Source: JANQTF01 sp041741415
GTDB lineage: Bacteria > Bacteroidota > Bacteroidia > J057
DNA length: 64,000 nt
Reading direction: 5' to 3'
Assembly (NCBI GenBank): GCA_041741415.1
Contig: JBGSKC010000051.1
Coordinates: 62,001 to 126,000, forward strand
The position numbers were made by a program, and so were the translations under genes. Shown piece after piece: positions 34,500 through 43,362 of this stretch (positions within the stretch are counted from its first letter, which is position 1; each line of letters opens with the position of its first letter). Under the pieces are notes generated by a model. That model was not told the DNA's origin. It did no database searches and worked only from the letters and a program-made list of their open reading frames with translations.

Positions 34500-35426
34500 C
34501 TAACGCAATTCCTGCAGGGCAACTACGAGTCCTTCGACGCCTTTGGATTTCAGGGTGCGTAGAGTTGCTTTGGCATCCTCCTGGTTGTCAAACGGGCCGA
34601 CGAGGATCCTAAACACAGGCTGCCCATCCTTCATGGCACTGTGGAGGATGGTATTTTGAATGCCTTTCTCGCTGAGCTGATCCATGGCTTCCATGAGGCG
34701 ATAAAAGCTGAAATAAGCTCCTACCTGGATTCCATAACCAGAGACATCGCGCTTAAAGGCGACAAACTGGAAAAATGCGGGGGTATATCGCTCGGCATCT
34801 GCGACCACCGGATGGCTGGCCGTTGAGCTGGTGTTGCCATCCGTGCTGCTACTTCCAGAAGTGCCTGGCCTGGGCGCGGCTTCTGGCTGACCAGCAGGTA
34901 CACCGCCAAAATTGCGCAGAGGAAGGCTGGAAAGATCACGGTTGTCCGGATCGTAATTGGTTGTTGGCGAAGAGGAAGAAGTGGGGGTTTGTGTTGGTTG
35001 TGGAAAACCAGGTGTGGGGGCTGGCTGCTGGGCTGTTCTCCCAACCGGCCCTGCGTTAACTCCCGATACCACCTCGATCCTGACCTGAGTTTCTCCTGAG
35101 TTAATCAAATCAAGAGATTCAGCGGCAACCCGTGAAACGTCAATGATCCTGCCCTGCGAAAACGGACCGCGGTCGTTGATCCGGACCACAACAGAAACGC
35201 CGTTATCCTGCCGGGTAACTTTGACCAGCGTGCCAAAAGGAAAGGTACGGTGTGCAGCAGTGTACTTAAATTTATCGTAGGGCTCACCGCTGGCCGTAGG
35301 CTTGCCGTGGTATTTGTCGGCATAATAGGTGGCCAATCCGGTGCTGGGAGCCTGTGCCTGCAAGGCATTCATTCCCAGCCATATACTCACAAAAAATAAA
35401 AAGAAGGCGAAAGAAGTAGGCTTCAT
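34500..35426 (-). CDS. rlpA: RlpA-like protein with SPOR domain
   Basis: Exported septal-ring/peptidoglycan protein of 308 residues. After the signal (FAFFLFFVSIWLGMNALQAQ) comes a double-psi beta-barrel (about 28-125): GLATYYADKYHGKPTASGE, AAHRTFPFGTLVKVT, RINDRGPF and GRIIDVSRVAAESL, with the catalytic-type Asp in NDRGPF present. A Pro/Ser/Thr-rich linker (about 130-215) leads to a SPOR domain (about 235-305, YGIQVGAYFSFYRLMEAM, FRILVGPFDNQEDA) that binds denuded glycan at septa. Lytic transglycosylase activity is possible from the conserved residues. The ATG at 35426 starts the signal. Confidence 0.92.
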   Translation of the reverse strand: MKPTSFAFFLFFVSIWLGMNALQAQAPSTGLATYYADKYHGKPTASGEPYDKFKYTAAHRTFPFGTLVKVTRQDNGVSVVVRINDRGPFSQGRIIDVSRVAAESLDLINSGETQVRIEVVSGVNAGPVGRTAQQPAPTPGFPQPTQTPTSSSSPTTNYDPDNRDLSSLPLRNFGGVPAGQPEAAPRPGTSGSSSTDGNTSSTASHPVVADAERYTPAFFQFVAFKRDVSGYGIQVGAYFSFYRLMEAMDQLSEKGIQNTILHSAMKDGQPVFRILVGPFDNQEDAKATLRTLKSKGVEGLVVALQELR

Positions 35427-35547
35427 GAACCAAATGTTGGAATAAATGCTTCGTCTAAAGTACGAAAAAACTATTCGAAAAGAGGTGTGCCGCGCCATTT
35501 CTGTTAGGAGAAAATGAAGGAGCCTCCACCCGGGCCAACATTTTTGG

Positions 35548-35555
35548 TAACTTTG
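35548..35555 (+). promoter_or_regulatory. -7 promoter box of rnhA
   Basis: TAACTTTG matches TAnnTTTG and ends five bases before the rnhA ATG at 35561. No TTG at the -33 position. Confidence 0.5.
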
Positions 35556-35560
35556 CTTCC

Positions 35561-36043
35561 ATGGCGGAAAGCAAAATTATCATGTACACCGACGGAGCCG
35601 CTCTGGGCAATCCAGGGCCAGGTGGCTATGGGGTGGTGCTCAGTTGGGGGCCCCACACAAAGGAGTTGTCTAAAGGCTACCGCCTCACCACCAACAACCG
35701 AATGGAACTTCTGGCTGTGATTGTGGGACTCGAAGCCATCAAAAAACCCGGTATGGAAGTTCATGTTTATACCGACAGCCGCTATGTTCAGCAGGCGGTA
35801 ACCCAAAAGTGGGTACTGGGCTGGGCAAAAAAAAACTTTGCAGGCAAAGCCAACCCCGACCTCTGGCAGCGATATCTCCAGATTGCCCAAAACCATCATG
35901 TCGAAATTCACTGGGTAAAAGGTCATGCAGGCATTCCTGGCAATGAACGCTGCGACGAACTGGCATCCTACATGGCCGCCCACGAGGCGGTCCATATTGA
36001 CAAAGAATACGAAGCAGCAAGGCCCTCTTCCAAAAGAGGGTAA
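35561..36043 (+). CDS. rnhA: Ribonuclease HI
   Basis: Cuts RNA in RNA-DNA hybrids. The 160-residue product has every catalytic position: first Asp in IIMYTDGAALGNPGPGG, Glu in NNRMELLAVIVGLEA, Asp in VYTDSRYVQQAV, the basic GWAKKNF handle region, HWVKGHAGIPGN with its His, and the last Asp in ERCDELA. A C-terminal tail of about 20 residues is charged. ATG 35561 is the natural start. It lies divergently from rlpA. Confidence 0.97.
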   Translation: MAESKIIMYTDGAALGNPGPGGYGVVLSWGPHTKELSKGYRLTTNNRMELLAVIVGLEAIKKPGMEVHVYTDSRYVQQAVTQKWVLGWAKKNFAGKANPDLWQRYLQIAQNHHVEIHWVKGHAGIPGNERCDELASYMAAHEAVHIDKEYEAARPSSKRG

Positions 36044-36115
36044 GTGCGACGCAGGTTGTTATGCTGATGGTTCATTGAATCAAATTCAACAAGGTTTTTT
36101 ACTTTCCCTTCTGCC

Positions 36116-38476
36116 ATGATAAAATCCCTTCTCTTTCTTTGCCTGCTGACTTGCCTCGCTCTGCCAGCCAAAGCCCAGCTGGGGGTCGCCTTCCTCGGCC
36201 AACTCAACTACACCGCCGAACTGAACGACATCTGGGGCTACGTTGATGGAAATGGCAGAGAATATGCCCTGGTTGGCCTCACCAACGGCGTATCCATCGT
36301 CGATTTATTCGATCCCGCAAATCCCACCCAAATACACTTCATTCCCGGCGTAAACTCCATCTGGCGCGACCTGAAAACCTTTGGCACCTTTGCCTATGTT
36401 TCCAACGAAACAGCCAATGGCACCCTGATCATTGATCTCTCCGGACTGCCAGGCAGCATCGTTTTTAAAGATACTGTGCTGGCTGGCGTCAACACTGCCC
36501 ATAATGTTTGGATAGCCGACGACCAGTTGTACCTGATCGGAACCAACAATTTCAATGGAGGCATTGCCCGCTTCTCGCTCGGACCAGACCCATGGCGCCC
36601 TCAATTTGCCGGAGCCTACACAGAACGATATGTGCACGATGTGTTTGTTCGGAACGACACTGCCTTTTCTGCCGAAATCTCCGCAGGTTTCCTCACCATC
36701 ATCGACTGGACCAATCCATCTAATCCACTGGTGCTGAGCAGCACAGACTACCTCAACTCTTTTACCCATAACACCTGGCTCAACGACGCAGGGGACGCCT
36801 GTTTCACCACTGATGAAATCCCTGAAGGGTTCGTCTATTCATGGGATGTTAGCGACCCTGTTAACCCCGTTCAACTTGATGGAATTCGTTCGAGCCTCAG
36901 CCAGGGAAGGGCTATCCCGCACAATGTGCACGTGTTCAATGACTATCTGGTAACTTCCTACTATCGCGACGGCGTCCAGATTGTGGATGCTTCCCGGCCA
37001 TGGAACCTGGTGGAAGTGGCTCATTTTGACACCAACCCACTCGAAGACGACGGCTTTAACGGAGCATGGGGAGCATACCCCTTTCTTCCTTCCGGGCGAA
37101 TCCTGATCAGCGACATCGAAGAAGGCTTGTTTGTGCTTCAGCCCACCTACCAGCGGGCAGCCTTTTTGGAAGGCACCATCCGCGATGGTGTTACCCAGGC
37201 TCCAGTTGCCAATGTGAGTGTAAAGCTGCTTGGTACAGACCAGAGTGACCTAAGCCGAACCACTGGCTTTTATGCCGTCGGCAATGCGCTCGGAGGCACT
37301 TTCCAGGTAGCCGTTGCCAAATATGGTTACCTGCCCGATACCGTGACTGTGACATTGACCCCTGGAAACCTTTTTGAACTCGACCTCGACCTGACCCCCA
37401 TCGGAAGGGTGCCCCTGTCAATCTTCGTACGGGACGCAGTTACCCTCGCTCCTATTCCGGGCGCCACAGTTCAATTAACCGCCCCCAACAACGAGGCAAC
37501 CTTTACCTACCAAACCATCTCCAACGGACTGGCCCTGGATCAATACTTCGTGGTCAATGCCTATGAGGTGCTGGTCGGCAAATGGGGATTTGAAACCCAG
37601 GGAGGAACCGTCCTGGTTGATTCGGTTAATTACACCCTCACTTACGACCTGCAGCCAGGCTACATGGATGATTTTGTGCTGGACCTGGGCTGGGAAGTGA
37701 GCGGAACCGCCGAGAGGGGAATTTGGGAAAGAGGAGAGCCGAATGGAACATACAGGGAGAACGGAGACATTTACGCCCCTGAATTTGATTTGCCCTTTGA
37801 CCTGGGAGACGCCTGCTACGTGACAGGAAATATCGGAGGAGCTCCCTTTGGCGATGATGTGGACAACGGCTACACCTTGCTCGCCTCACCGTGGATGGAC
37901 CTTTCCGGCTATCAGGAGCCTGTTATCAACTATTTTTACTGGTTTCTCAACTGGTCATTGCGGGATGGAGGCCGACCCGCCAACGACTTTCTGGCAGTTT
38001 CCATTACGGACGGAGTGGATACGGTTGAAATCAAGCGGTATATCGGTCCGTTTGACACCCTCTGGCGGCATGAGACCCAGTTTCACTTCATGAAACATTT
38101 CCAAGATCTGCAGCGCGATTTTCGGGTGCTGTTCTATACCCAGGATTTTGAGTCAGGCAATCAGGACGCCGTGGAGGCTGCGATAGATGGATTCAGCGTC
38201 GTTGAAACAAACCCCACAAGCCTGGACCCTGGCGAAAACAAAGGCCGCTGGTGGGTGAACGCAGAGCAGGGAACCCTTCATTTGGGCTGGGAACGAATAC
38301 CGCCAGAGGCCGCGTTTCTAATTTACAACGCCATGGGTCAATTAATTGGCAATATCGCAATAGACCAATCAACAGGCTCAGCCCGGTGGCAGGGTGTTTT
38401 GCCAGGGCAGCTATATCTGATTCGGCTCGAAGACAAAGCCCATAGCGGACCCTGGAAAAAAGTGCTGGGCCAGTAG
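36116..38476 (+). CDS. Choice-of-anchor B T9SS type A protein
   Basis: Secreted protein of 786 residues. After the signal (SLLFLCLLTCLALPAKAQ) the first 340 residues form LVIVD-type propeller blades of the choice-of-anchor B family (IWGYVDGNGREYALVGLTNG, SIVDLFDPANPTQ, TLIIDLSG). Two carboxypeptidase-regulatory-like beta-sandwiches follow (about 347-435, FLEGTIRDGVTQAPVANVSV; and about 437-515). A jelly-roll-like region (DLGDACYVTGNIGG) comes next, then a type A sorting domain (LIYNAMGQLIGNIAID ... LYLIRLEDK). No active site is visible; cell-surface binding is the likely role. It has no obvious promoter box within 70 bases upstream and may be co-transcribed with rnhA. Confidence 0.9.
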   Translation: MIKSLLFLCLLTCLALPAKAQLGVAFLGQLNYTAELNDIWGYVDGNGREYALVGLTNGVSIVDLFDPANPTQIHFIPGVNSIWRDLKTFGTFAYVSNETANGTLIIDLSGLPGSIVFKDTVLAGVNTAHNVWIADDQLYLIGTNNFNGGIARFSLGPDPWRPQFAGAYTERYVHDVFVRNDTAFSAEISAGFLTIIDWTNPSNPLVLSSTDYLNSFTHNTWLNDAGDACFTTDEIPEGFVYSWDVSDPVNPVQLDGIRSSLSQGRAIPHNVHVFNDYLVTSYYRDGVQIVDASRPWNLVEVAHFDTNPLEDDGFNGAWGAYPFLPSGRILISDIEEGLFVLQPTYQRAAFLEGTIRDGVTQAPVANVSVKLLGTDQSDLSRTTGFYAVGNALGGTFQVAVAKYGYLPDTVTVTLTPGNLFELDLDLTPIGRVPLSIFVRDAVTLAPIPGATVQLTAPNNEATFTYQTISNGLALDQYFVVNAYEVLVGKWGFETQGGTVLVDSVNYTLTYDLQPGYMDDFVLDLGWEVSGTAERGIWERGEPNGTYRENGDIYAPEFDLPFDLGDACYVTGNIGGAPFGDDVDNGYTLLASPWMDLSGYQEPVINYFYWFLNWSLRDGGRPANDFLAVSITDGVDTVEIKRYIGPFDTLWRHETQFHFMKHFQDLQRDFRVLFYTQDFESGNQDAVEAAIDGFSVVETNPTSLDPGENKGRWWVNAEQGTLHLGWERIPPEAAFLIYNAMGQLIGNIAIDQSTGSARWQGVLPGQLYLIRLEDKAHSGPWKKVLGQ

Positions 38477-38518
38477 CATCACCACTTCAGCCAAAGCCAG
38501 AAAGGATTTGGCATTCAG

Positions 38519-38568
38519 AAAGTTATCAGGAAAAGCTGTTGTAGAAGGCAGAAATTTCTGATAACTTT
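38519..38568. repeat. 11-bp inverted repeat at the M23-like gene promoter
   Basis: AAAGTTATCAG (38519-38529) and CTGATAACTTT (38558-38568) are perfect reverse complements 28 bases apart. The right arm includes seven of the eight bases of the -7 box (TAACTTTG, 38562-38569). Confidence 0.75.
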
Positions 38569-38569
38569 G
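38539..38569 (+). promoter_or_regulatory. Promoter of the M23-like gene
   Basis: TTG (38539-38541), 20-base spacer, TAACTTTG (38562-38569). The GTG start codon lies 37 bases downstream. Confidence 0.6.
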
Positions 38570-38606
38570 TAAGGCTGATTTAACGTCCTCTACTTTACTT
38601 GTTCAG

Positions 38607-39824
38607 GTGTCCATTCGCAATTTATTCCCACCCCTGTTGGCCCTGATTATTCTCTCGGCTTGCAGCCAACCCCAACCTGACAACAGGCTGGTCCAGCAAC
38701 CACGCCTGCCTGTTCCCCAACTCAAGCGCATTTCCCAGGAGCAGTATGGCATCCAGATTGATGCCCACCGCATTATTCAGGATTCCTTTCCACAAGATAT
38801 GCTCCTGACCGATGTGCTCGAAGCGTATGGAGTAACCCGCTCCACCATTGACAGCATCGACAACCAGAGCGAATCGGGGTTTAATGTTCGAAAAATGCAG
38901 GCGGGCAAACCCTTTACCATTCTTCAGAACAGCGAATCAAAAGGTGTCGATTTCTTCATCTACGAAGAAACTGATGAATCCTACGTGGTAATCGATCTTC
39001 GGAAAGGAATTGAGATCAGCAGGGGGACAAAGCCCGTCGAAACCGAGCTTCGCAGCCTTCACTTGCCTATTTCCACCTCCCTTTATGAGGCTGTGAAAAT
39101 TCATGGAGCTGATGTGGCCCTGGTAAAATCGCTCGAAAAAATCTTTGCCTGGCAGGTCGACTTCTTTGAACTCGACCCCGGCGACTATTGTAAGGTATTG
39201 TTCGAAGAGCGATATGTGGACGGTAGTTTTGTGGGAATTGGTCGTGTGCTGGCTGCCCAGTTTCGCCAGGATGGAAACGATTATTATGCCTTTCTGCACG
39301 AATCAGATGGGGTTGAGCACTACTACGACCAGCAAAGCCGCCATGTGCGCCGCGCTTTTCTGCGCAGCCCGGTGGCTATGGACACCAATGCTATAAGCAG
39401 CGTGCTGGTGGACCGAAACGCCAAAGAGTACATGTACCCTACCGATCCCGGCGTGAGCGTGGTGGCGGTCGCCAGTGGCAAAGTTGTCGCCGTGAAGCAG
39501 CGCCGCGACGGGCTTAGCATTCTCATCAAGCATAGCAGCGTGTTTTCTTCCCAGTACCTCCACCTCTCTGAACTGGCCCCCGGTCTCGGGAATGAGGTGG
39601 AAGTTGCTCAGGGTGACACACTAGGCATGGTAGGGCAACTCCCCAAAACCGTTGGCTCAGGGGTTGGCATCCGGTACTGGAAGCAAGGCAAGGTAAGCGC
39701 ACCCCCGAGACTGGAGGAAGTCGAATCTTCCGCATCCCCCGACCTGTCAGACGATCCCGATTTTAAGCGTCAGATCAAAGCCTGGAAAAAACAGCTCGCA
39801 GCCATCCCGGAAAGCCTTTCCTAA
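38607..39824 (+). CDS. Degenerate M23 (LytM-like) exported lipoprotein
   Basis: A 405-residue protein with a lipoprotein-type signal (LLALIILSACSQ, Cys about 19), starting at GTG 38607; no suitable ATG exists. Residues 40-110 resemble the LysM/OapA-like region of Bacteroidota M23 proteins. Residues about 165-230 match the family middle (DFFELDPGDYCKVLFEERYVDG). The peptidase-like domain occupies about 265-350. In active relatives the zinc site is H-x-x-x-D before a GTPI strand and a final HL motif before YRFWKNG. Here these read KEYMYPTDPGVSV and GVGIRYWKQGK, so both outer His and the Asp are gone and only the LHLS His remains. It is probably an inactive partner or amidase activator, as EnvC and NlpD are. 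Confidence 0.85.
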   Translation: MSIRNLFPPLLALIILSACSQPQPDNRLVQQPRLPVPQLKRISQEQYGIQIDAHRIIQDSFPQDMLLTDVLEAYGVTRSTIDSIDNQSESGFNVRKMQAGKPFTILQNSESKGVDFFIYEETDESYVVIDLRKGIEISRGTKPVETELRSLHLPISTSLYEAVKIHGADVALVKSLEKIFAWQVDFFELDPGDYCKVLFEERYVDGSFVGIGRVLAAQFRQDGNDYYAFLHESDGVEHYYDQQSRHVRRAFLRSPVAMDTNAISSVLVDRNAKEYMYPTDPGVSVVAVASGKVVAVKQRRDGLSILIKHSSVFSSQYLHLSELAPGLGNEVEVAQGDTLGMVGQLPKTVGSGVGIRYWKQGKVSAPPRLEEVESSASPDLSDDPDFKRQIKAWKKQLAAIPESLS

Positions 39825-40154
39825 GCCCGTCTTCATCCGTATTTTTTAACGTACTATAGAGAATAATTTTGGCGTATTTCTTACCCGTTTATTCCTTGTC
39901 GTAACAAGCTAAAAAATTATAAATTTTTGACAGTCAACTAATTATACTTTAACGTCATTGTTAAATCAAACATTTTTTCTCAGCCCTTTCTCTTGGTTTC
40001 AACAAAATGCCTACCTTCTCAGAAGAGTTGCTTTCTCAATTGCGAAAAGTCCCGTTCCCGGCATTCAATTTGCCTCTCAGTCCTCGAAAGAAACCATCAA
40101 TCCATCTTTTCCCTCCCCACCACCACCGCCCCCGCGGATTTGATTCTAAACAGT
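39825..40154. other. AT-rich non-coding gap of 330 bases
   Basis: Bases 39840-39970 are clearly richer in A and T than the surroundings. TAATTTTG at 39864-39871 fits the -7 promoter box but lies 283 bases before the next ATG, so either a long leader or an unannotated small RNA is possible. No stable long hairpin or convincing open frame was seen. The reading frame of the next gene continues upstream to 39993, but those codons lack a signal peptide. Confidence 0.45.
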
Positions 40155-40682
40155 ATGAATCAGACGTGTACGCTACTCATACTCTTGCTGTCAACCACCC
40201 TCTCCGAAGGGCAGAACAACTTCTTCCTGCCGTTCGGTCAATCGCCTGAAGAAGTAAAATCCTTCCTCCGCAGCCGTGATTACATCGAGCTGGTGGAGGA
40301 AGACAAAGAACTGCGCAGCCTGCGGGTCGCACTCGACCCAAACAAGCAGGTGGAGTATGCATTTGATGAGAAGGGCATTCTCTATGCCACCACCATCACC
40401 CGCACTTACACCAAACGCAAAGACGCCGCTGCTATCGAAGCCGAAGTGCTCGAGTACATGCAGGTGGTGAGCCAGGGGCAAATGAAAAGAGTCTCCGAAG
40501 GGGATCTCACCTGCCATACCGCCATGGCCGACAATCGTGTGATCAAGCTCTTTGTGCGCGACCACAACGACGGCAAGACCCTCACCCTCACCTCCCTGTC
40601 GCGCCTGCATGGCCCGCCACTCAGCGAGGAAGATCTCTTCTATGAGCAAGACATTCTCAACAAGCGGTACATTTCCAATTAA
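40155..40682 (+). CDS. Small secreted protein of unknown function
   Basis: From ATG 40155 the product is 175 residues with a short signal peptide (TCTLLILLLSTTLSEG) and then NNFFLPFGQSPEEVKSFL. The mature part is alpha/beta with a VALDPNKQVEYAFDEKGILY strand pair and a long helix (KDAAAIEAEVLEYMQVVSQ). No family recognised. It has its own terminator and an AT-rich upstream region, which suggests a single-gene unit. The start was chosen at the signal peptide; the longer frame has a Cys-rich, implausible N terminus. Confidence 0.6.
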   Translation: MNQTCTLLILLLSTTLSEGQNNFFLPFGQSPEEVKSFLRSRDYIELVEEDKELRSLRVALDPNKQVEYAFDEKGILYATTITRTYTKRKDAAAIEAEVLEYMQVVSQGQMKRVSEGDLTCHTAMADNRVIKLFVRDHNDGKTLTLTSLSRLHGPPLSEEDLFYEQDILNKRYISN

Positions 40683-40700
40683 CATTGCCGCTGCCTTTAC

Positions 40701-40727
40701 AAAAGCTCCCTTCGGGGAGTTTTTTTT
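40701..40727. terminator. Terminator with UUCG tetraloop
   Basis: AAAAGCTCCC, loop TTCG, GGGAGTTTTTTTT. The G-C stem is 5 bp and extends through a G-T pair into A-T pairs. It sits between two converging genes and the T-run serves the rightward one best. Confidence 0.85.
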
Positions 40728-40756
40728 ATGCCCCGGCCATGGCTTCCCAAACCTGT

Positions 40757-42418
40757 TTAAGGCAGCGAGGTTGCCTCTTCTGTAAAGCTGGCAAACAGGG
40801 TCGTCTTGTAGCGGCGGCCAGAGGGAACCACTTCAAACCCAATGTGTGGAAACAACAGTAATTCCTGTTTACTCTCAAAAAAAGCCTTACGCTCCTCCGG
40901 GTTGAGGTTTGCAGTGAAATAGGAAAAATAATATTGCGTTTGGAAGTAGCTGAACACGTTGGAGCTGCCTTCGAAGGCATCCTCAAATTGGTCATAACCC
41001 TCCACCGCTTCCAGCACCTGACCATCCAGATATCGATCAATCACCAGCTGCAGCGAGGCTGTGTCGTTAGAAAACACCACAAAATCATCGACGAAGGTAT
41101 AGTGAGGCTGCTCGATTTTATTAAACAACTTCTTGAAAAACAGCTTAAAAAAACCCTTGAGCTCCAGATAGGCGATGGGAAAACCCCGGTAATCGATGGT
41201 TTCAAACTTCACCATGGTTTTTCCTATTCGCTCCGAAACATAATCCAGCCGCTCTTTGGCAAAATCGTAATCGTCAAAATGGAGCAATGCATAAAAAGCA
41301 TGGCCGGATCCGCTGGGGTGCGGCACTACCGCGGTGGTCACCTCTTCGGTCATCCAGGCAAAAAGATCACGCTCCACCTCAATTTTCAGCAGTTTGTCTA
41401 ACTGCTTTTTTCGCTTTTCCAGCTCGCGGGCATCCTCGGGTGTTGAGCGGGCCATTTGGGCGGTCAATTCCTGATACAGGGCCGGGAAGTCGTCAAATCC
41501 AATGCTGGTAAACATCGCCGTTTCCCGGGGAAGCACCTCCGAAGCCTGCGATTCGCCCTTACCAGCCTTTCCAAACGCTGTGAGATAAGAAGGAACCGAG
41601 TCGTTTTGCTGCAGATAGCCTTGCATCCTGACATGGTCGTTGCTGATGCTAAGGTCCCACACAGAGTAGGTAAGCAGGTCGCCAAGACCTGCCAGCATTT
41701 CGGGCGGTTCCGGACTAAAGGCTGCTATCAGGCGGTCTAATTGGGCGTAATTGAGGAAAATAGAATACAATTCTCCTGTTTCCGCTTCATCATACATCGC
41801 CACAAATTCAGGGTCGCTGAGAATGGAAGCCTCTCCAGATTGCCGGATTCCCTGCTTCACAAGGTCTTCTGTGTAGGAAAACAGCAGCACATTGCCCACG
41901 ATAGACAAGTACATACTTTCCCGTGCCGCAGGATCGTAGGCTTTATAAACGGTGTTATTGATATAATTGGAGGTGGTAACCTGGTAATCAAACGCCGCCA
42001 GCACGGAGGAAATAGCCGGTTTTGCCTTTGCAGCCTTCCTTCCTTTTCCGAGCAGATCAACCAGCACGAGGAAATCGTACTCCCGGGCCGAGGTCATGTG
42101 AGCGGAGATCGCCAGATTTCCCAGGCTGACGAGGTTCACAACTGGCTGGTTGGACGCCAGCAGGGAGTCGAGGTAATCTGCGCTTTCGGTAACATCTGCG
42201 AAAAACTCGTTCGACTTGATTGTTTGCCAGACCTTCGATTGGCTCAGGCGCTGCCAATCCTCGACCGGTTCGTCGGAGGTGACAAGGTACACAAAGTCGT
42301 TGGGCACAAAATTGAGCAGAAGATACTGCTCGTCTTCGGTGTCCAGGAAAAAGTAACCGGCCAACCCTGCGGCAGCGATGAGAACCAGCACGAAGAGGAA
42401 AAGGAAGAATTTTTTCAT
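40757..42418 (-). CDS. DUF3352 membrane-anchored protein
   Basis: A 553-residue protein with an N-terminal signal anchor (FFLFLFVLVLIAAAGLAGYFFL). Most of the rest matches DUF3352: VPNDFVYLVTSDEPVEDW, YSIFLNYAQLDRLIAAF, LPRETAMFTSIGFDDF, and the repeated half with YTFVDDFVVFSNDTASLQLVIDRYL and an SYFQTQYYFSYF segment. The family is found in many Bacteroidota and Cyanobacteria and has no assigned function. It lies 12 bases after the glycosyltransferase gene and is probably co-transcribed with it. Confidence 0.85.
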   Translation of the reverse strand: MKKFFLFLFVLVLIAAAGLAGYFFLDTEDEQYLLLNFVPNDFVYLVTSDEPVEDWQRLSQSKVWQTIKSNEFFADVTESADYLDSLLASNQPVVNLVSLGNLAISAHMTSAREYDFLVLVDLLGKGRKAAKAKPAISSVLAAFDYQVTTSNYINNTVYKAYDPAARESMYLSIVGNVLLFSYTEDLVKQGIRQSGEASILSDPEFVAMYDEAETGELYSIFLNYAQLDRLIAAFSPEPPEMLAGLGDLLTYSVWDLSISNDHVRMQGYLQQNDSVPSYLTAFGKAGKGESQASEVLPRETAMFTSIGFDDFPALYQELTAQMARSTPEDARELEKRKKQLDKLLKIEVERDLFAWMTEEVTTAVVPHPSGSGHAFYALLHFDDYDFAKERLDYVSERIGKTMVKFETIDYRGFPIAYLELKGFFKLFFKKLFNKIEQPHYTFVDDFVVFSNDTASLQLVIDRYLDGQVLEAVEGYDQFEDAFEGSSNVFSYFQTQYYFSYFTANLNPEERKAFFESKQELLLFPHIGFEVVPSGRRYKTTLFASFTEEATSLP

Positions 42419-42430
42419 TGCGGAGACATG

Positions 42431-43219
42431 TTAATGGCTCAACACACCAGTGGCAGAAGGCAATTTTTTTCCAGACTGAAAGTTGAAAATGTTCATTGAT
42501 AGGAGGCCCCATTTTTGAAGCCGGTAGCCCAATGACACGCGCAGCACACCGAGGCCGTACTTTACACTCCGGCGAAAATTGATAGAAGAGGCTTCGGGAA
42601 AATATTTGGTGGGGCAGGTTACCTCGCCTATCGTAAAGCCTTTAAAGGCGATCTGAGCGAGCATTTCATTATCAAATACAAAGTCATCGCTGTTTTCCTC
42701 CAGGGGCAGAGCTTCAAGGATTTCGCGGGAAAAAGCCCTGTAGCCAGTGTGGTATTCGGCGAGCTTTTGGCCCATGAGGAGGTTTTGGGTAAAGGTAAGG
42801 AAACGGTTGGCGATGTATTTATAGAGCGGCATTCCGCCCAACAAGGCCCCTTTCCCCAAAATGCGGGAGCCAAGCATGACCGGAAACAGGCCATGAGCAA
42901 TGGGATAAATCATTGCTTCGAGCAGCCGGGGGGTGTATTGATAATCGGGGTGCAGCATCACCACAATGTCGGCACCGATTCTGAGAGCCTCCTGGTAGCA
43001 GGTTTTTTGGTTGCCGCCATACCCGCGGTTCACGGGATGCTGAATCACATGATGGATACCAAGCTGGCGGGCCTTTTCGGCGGTGTCGTCTTTGCTGCGA
43101 TCATCCACCAAAATGACCTCGTCCACAAGGTCGAGGGGAATTTCGCGATAGGTAACCTCGAGCGTGGAGGCGGCATTGTAGGCCGGCATCACCACGACAA
43201 CTTTTTTTCCTTTTACCAT
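42431..43219 (-). CDS. Family 2 glycosyltransferase
   Basis: A 262-residue GT-A enzyme of the dolichyl-phosphate-mannose-synthase-like group. Visible are VVVVMPAYNAASTLEVTYRE, the first Asp pair VILVDDRSKDDTAE, NRGYGGNQKTCYQEAL, the DxD-like site VVMLHPDYQYTP, and GYRAFSREILEALP. No membrane helices beyond a weak C-terminal segment, so it lacks the GtrA-like or polyprenyl-anchoring tail. The ATG at 43219 gives MVKGKK just before the first strand. Substrates are probably polyprenyl-phosphate and a sugar nucleotide, which is inference from the family. Confidence 0.9.
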   Translation of the reverse strand: MVKGKKVVVVMPAYNAASTLEVTYREIPLDLVDEVILVDDRSKDDTAEKARQLGIHHVIQHPVNRGYGGNQKTCYQEALRIGADIVVMLHPDYQYTPRLLEAMIYPIAHGLFPVMLGSRILGKGALLGGMPLYKYIANRFLTFTQNLLMGQKLAEYHTGYRAFSREILEALPLEENSDDFVFDNEMLAQIAFKGFTIGEVTCPTKYFPEASSINFRRSVKYGLGVLRVSLGYRLQKWGLLSMNIFNFQSGKKLPSATGVLSH

Positions 43220-43362
43220 GGGCTTCGATCTGAGCGCAAGGTACGATTTCCCACCTGAACCTACAGAGCAGGATCCTTTTTCTATCCGGAAATGTGTAGC
43301 TTCCAGCTGAGGAGGGTTGTAATTCCCTTGATTTTCGATCCGATGCTCCCTTTTTTTCAGCC

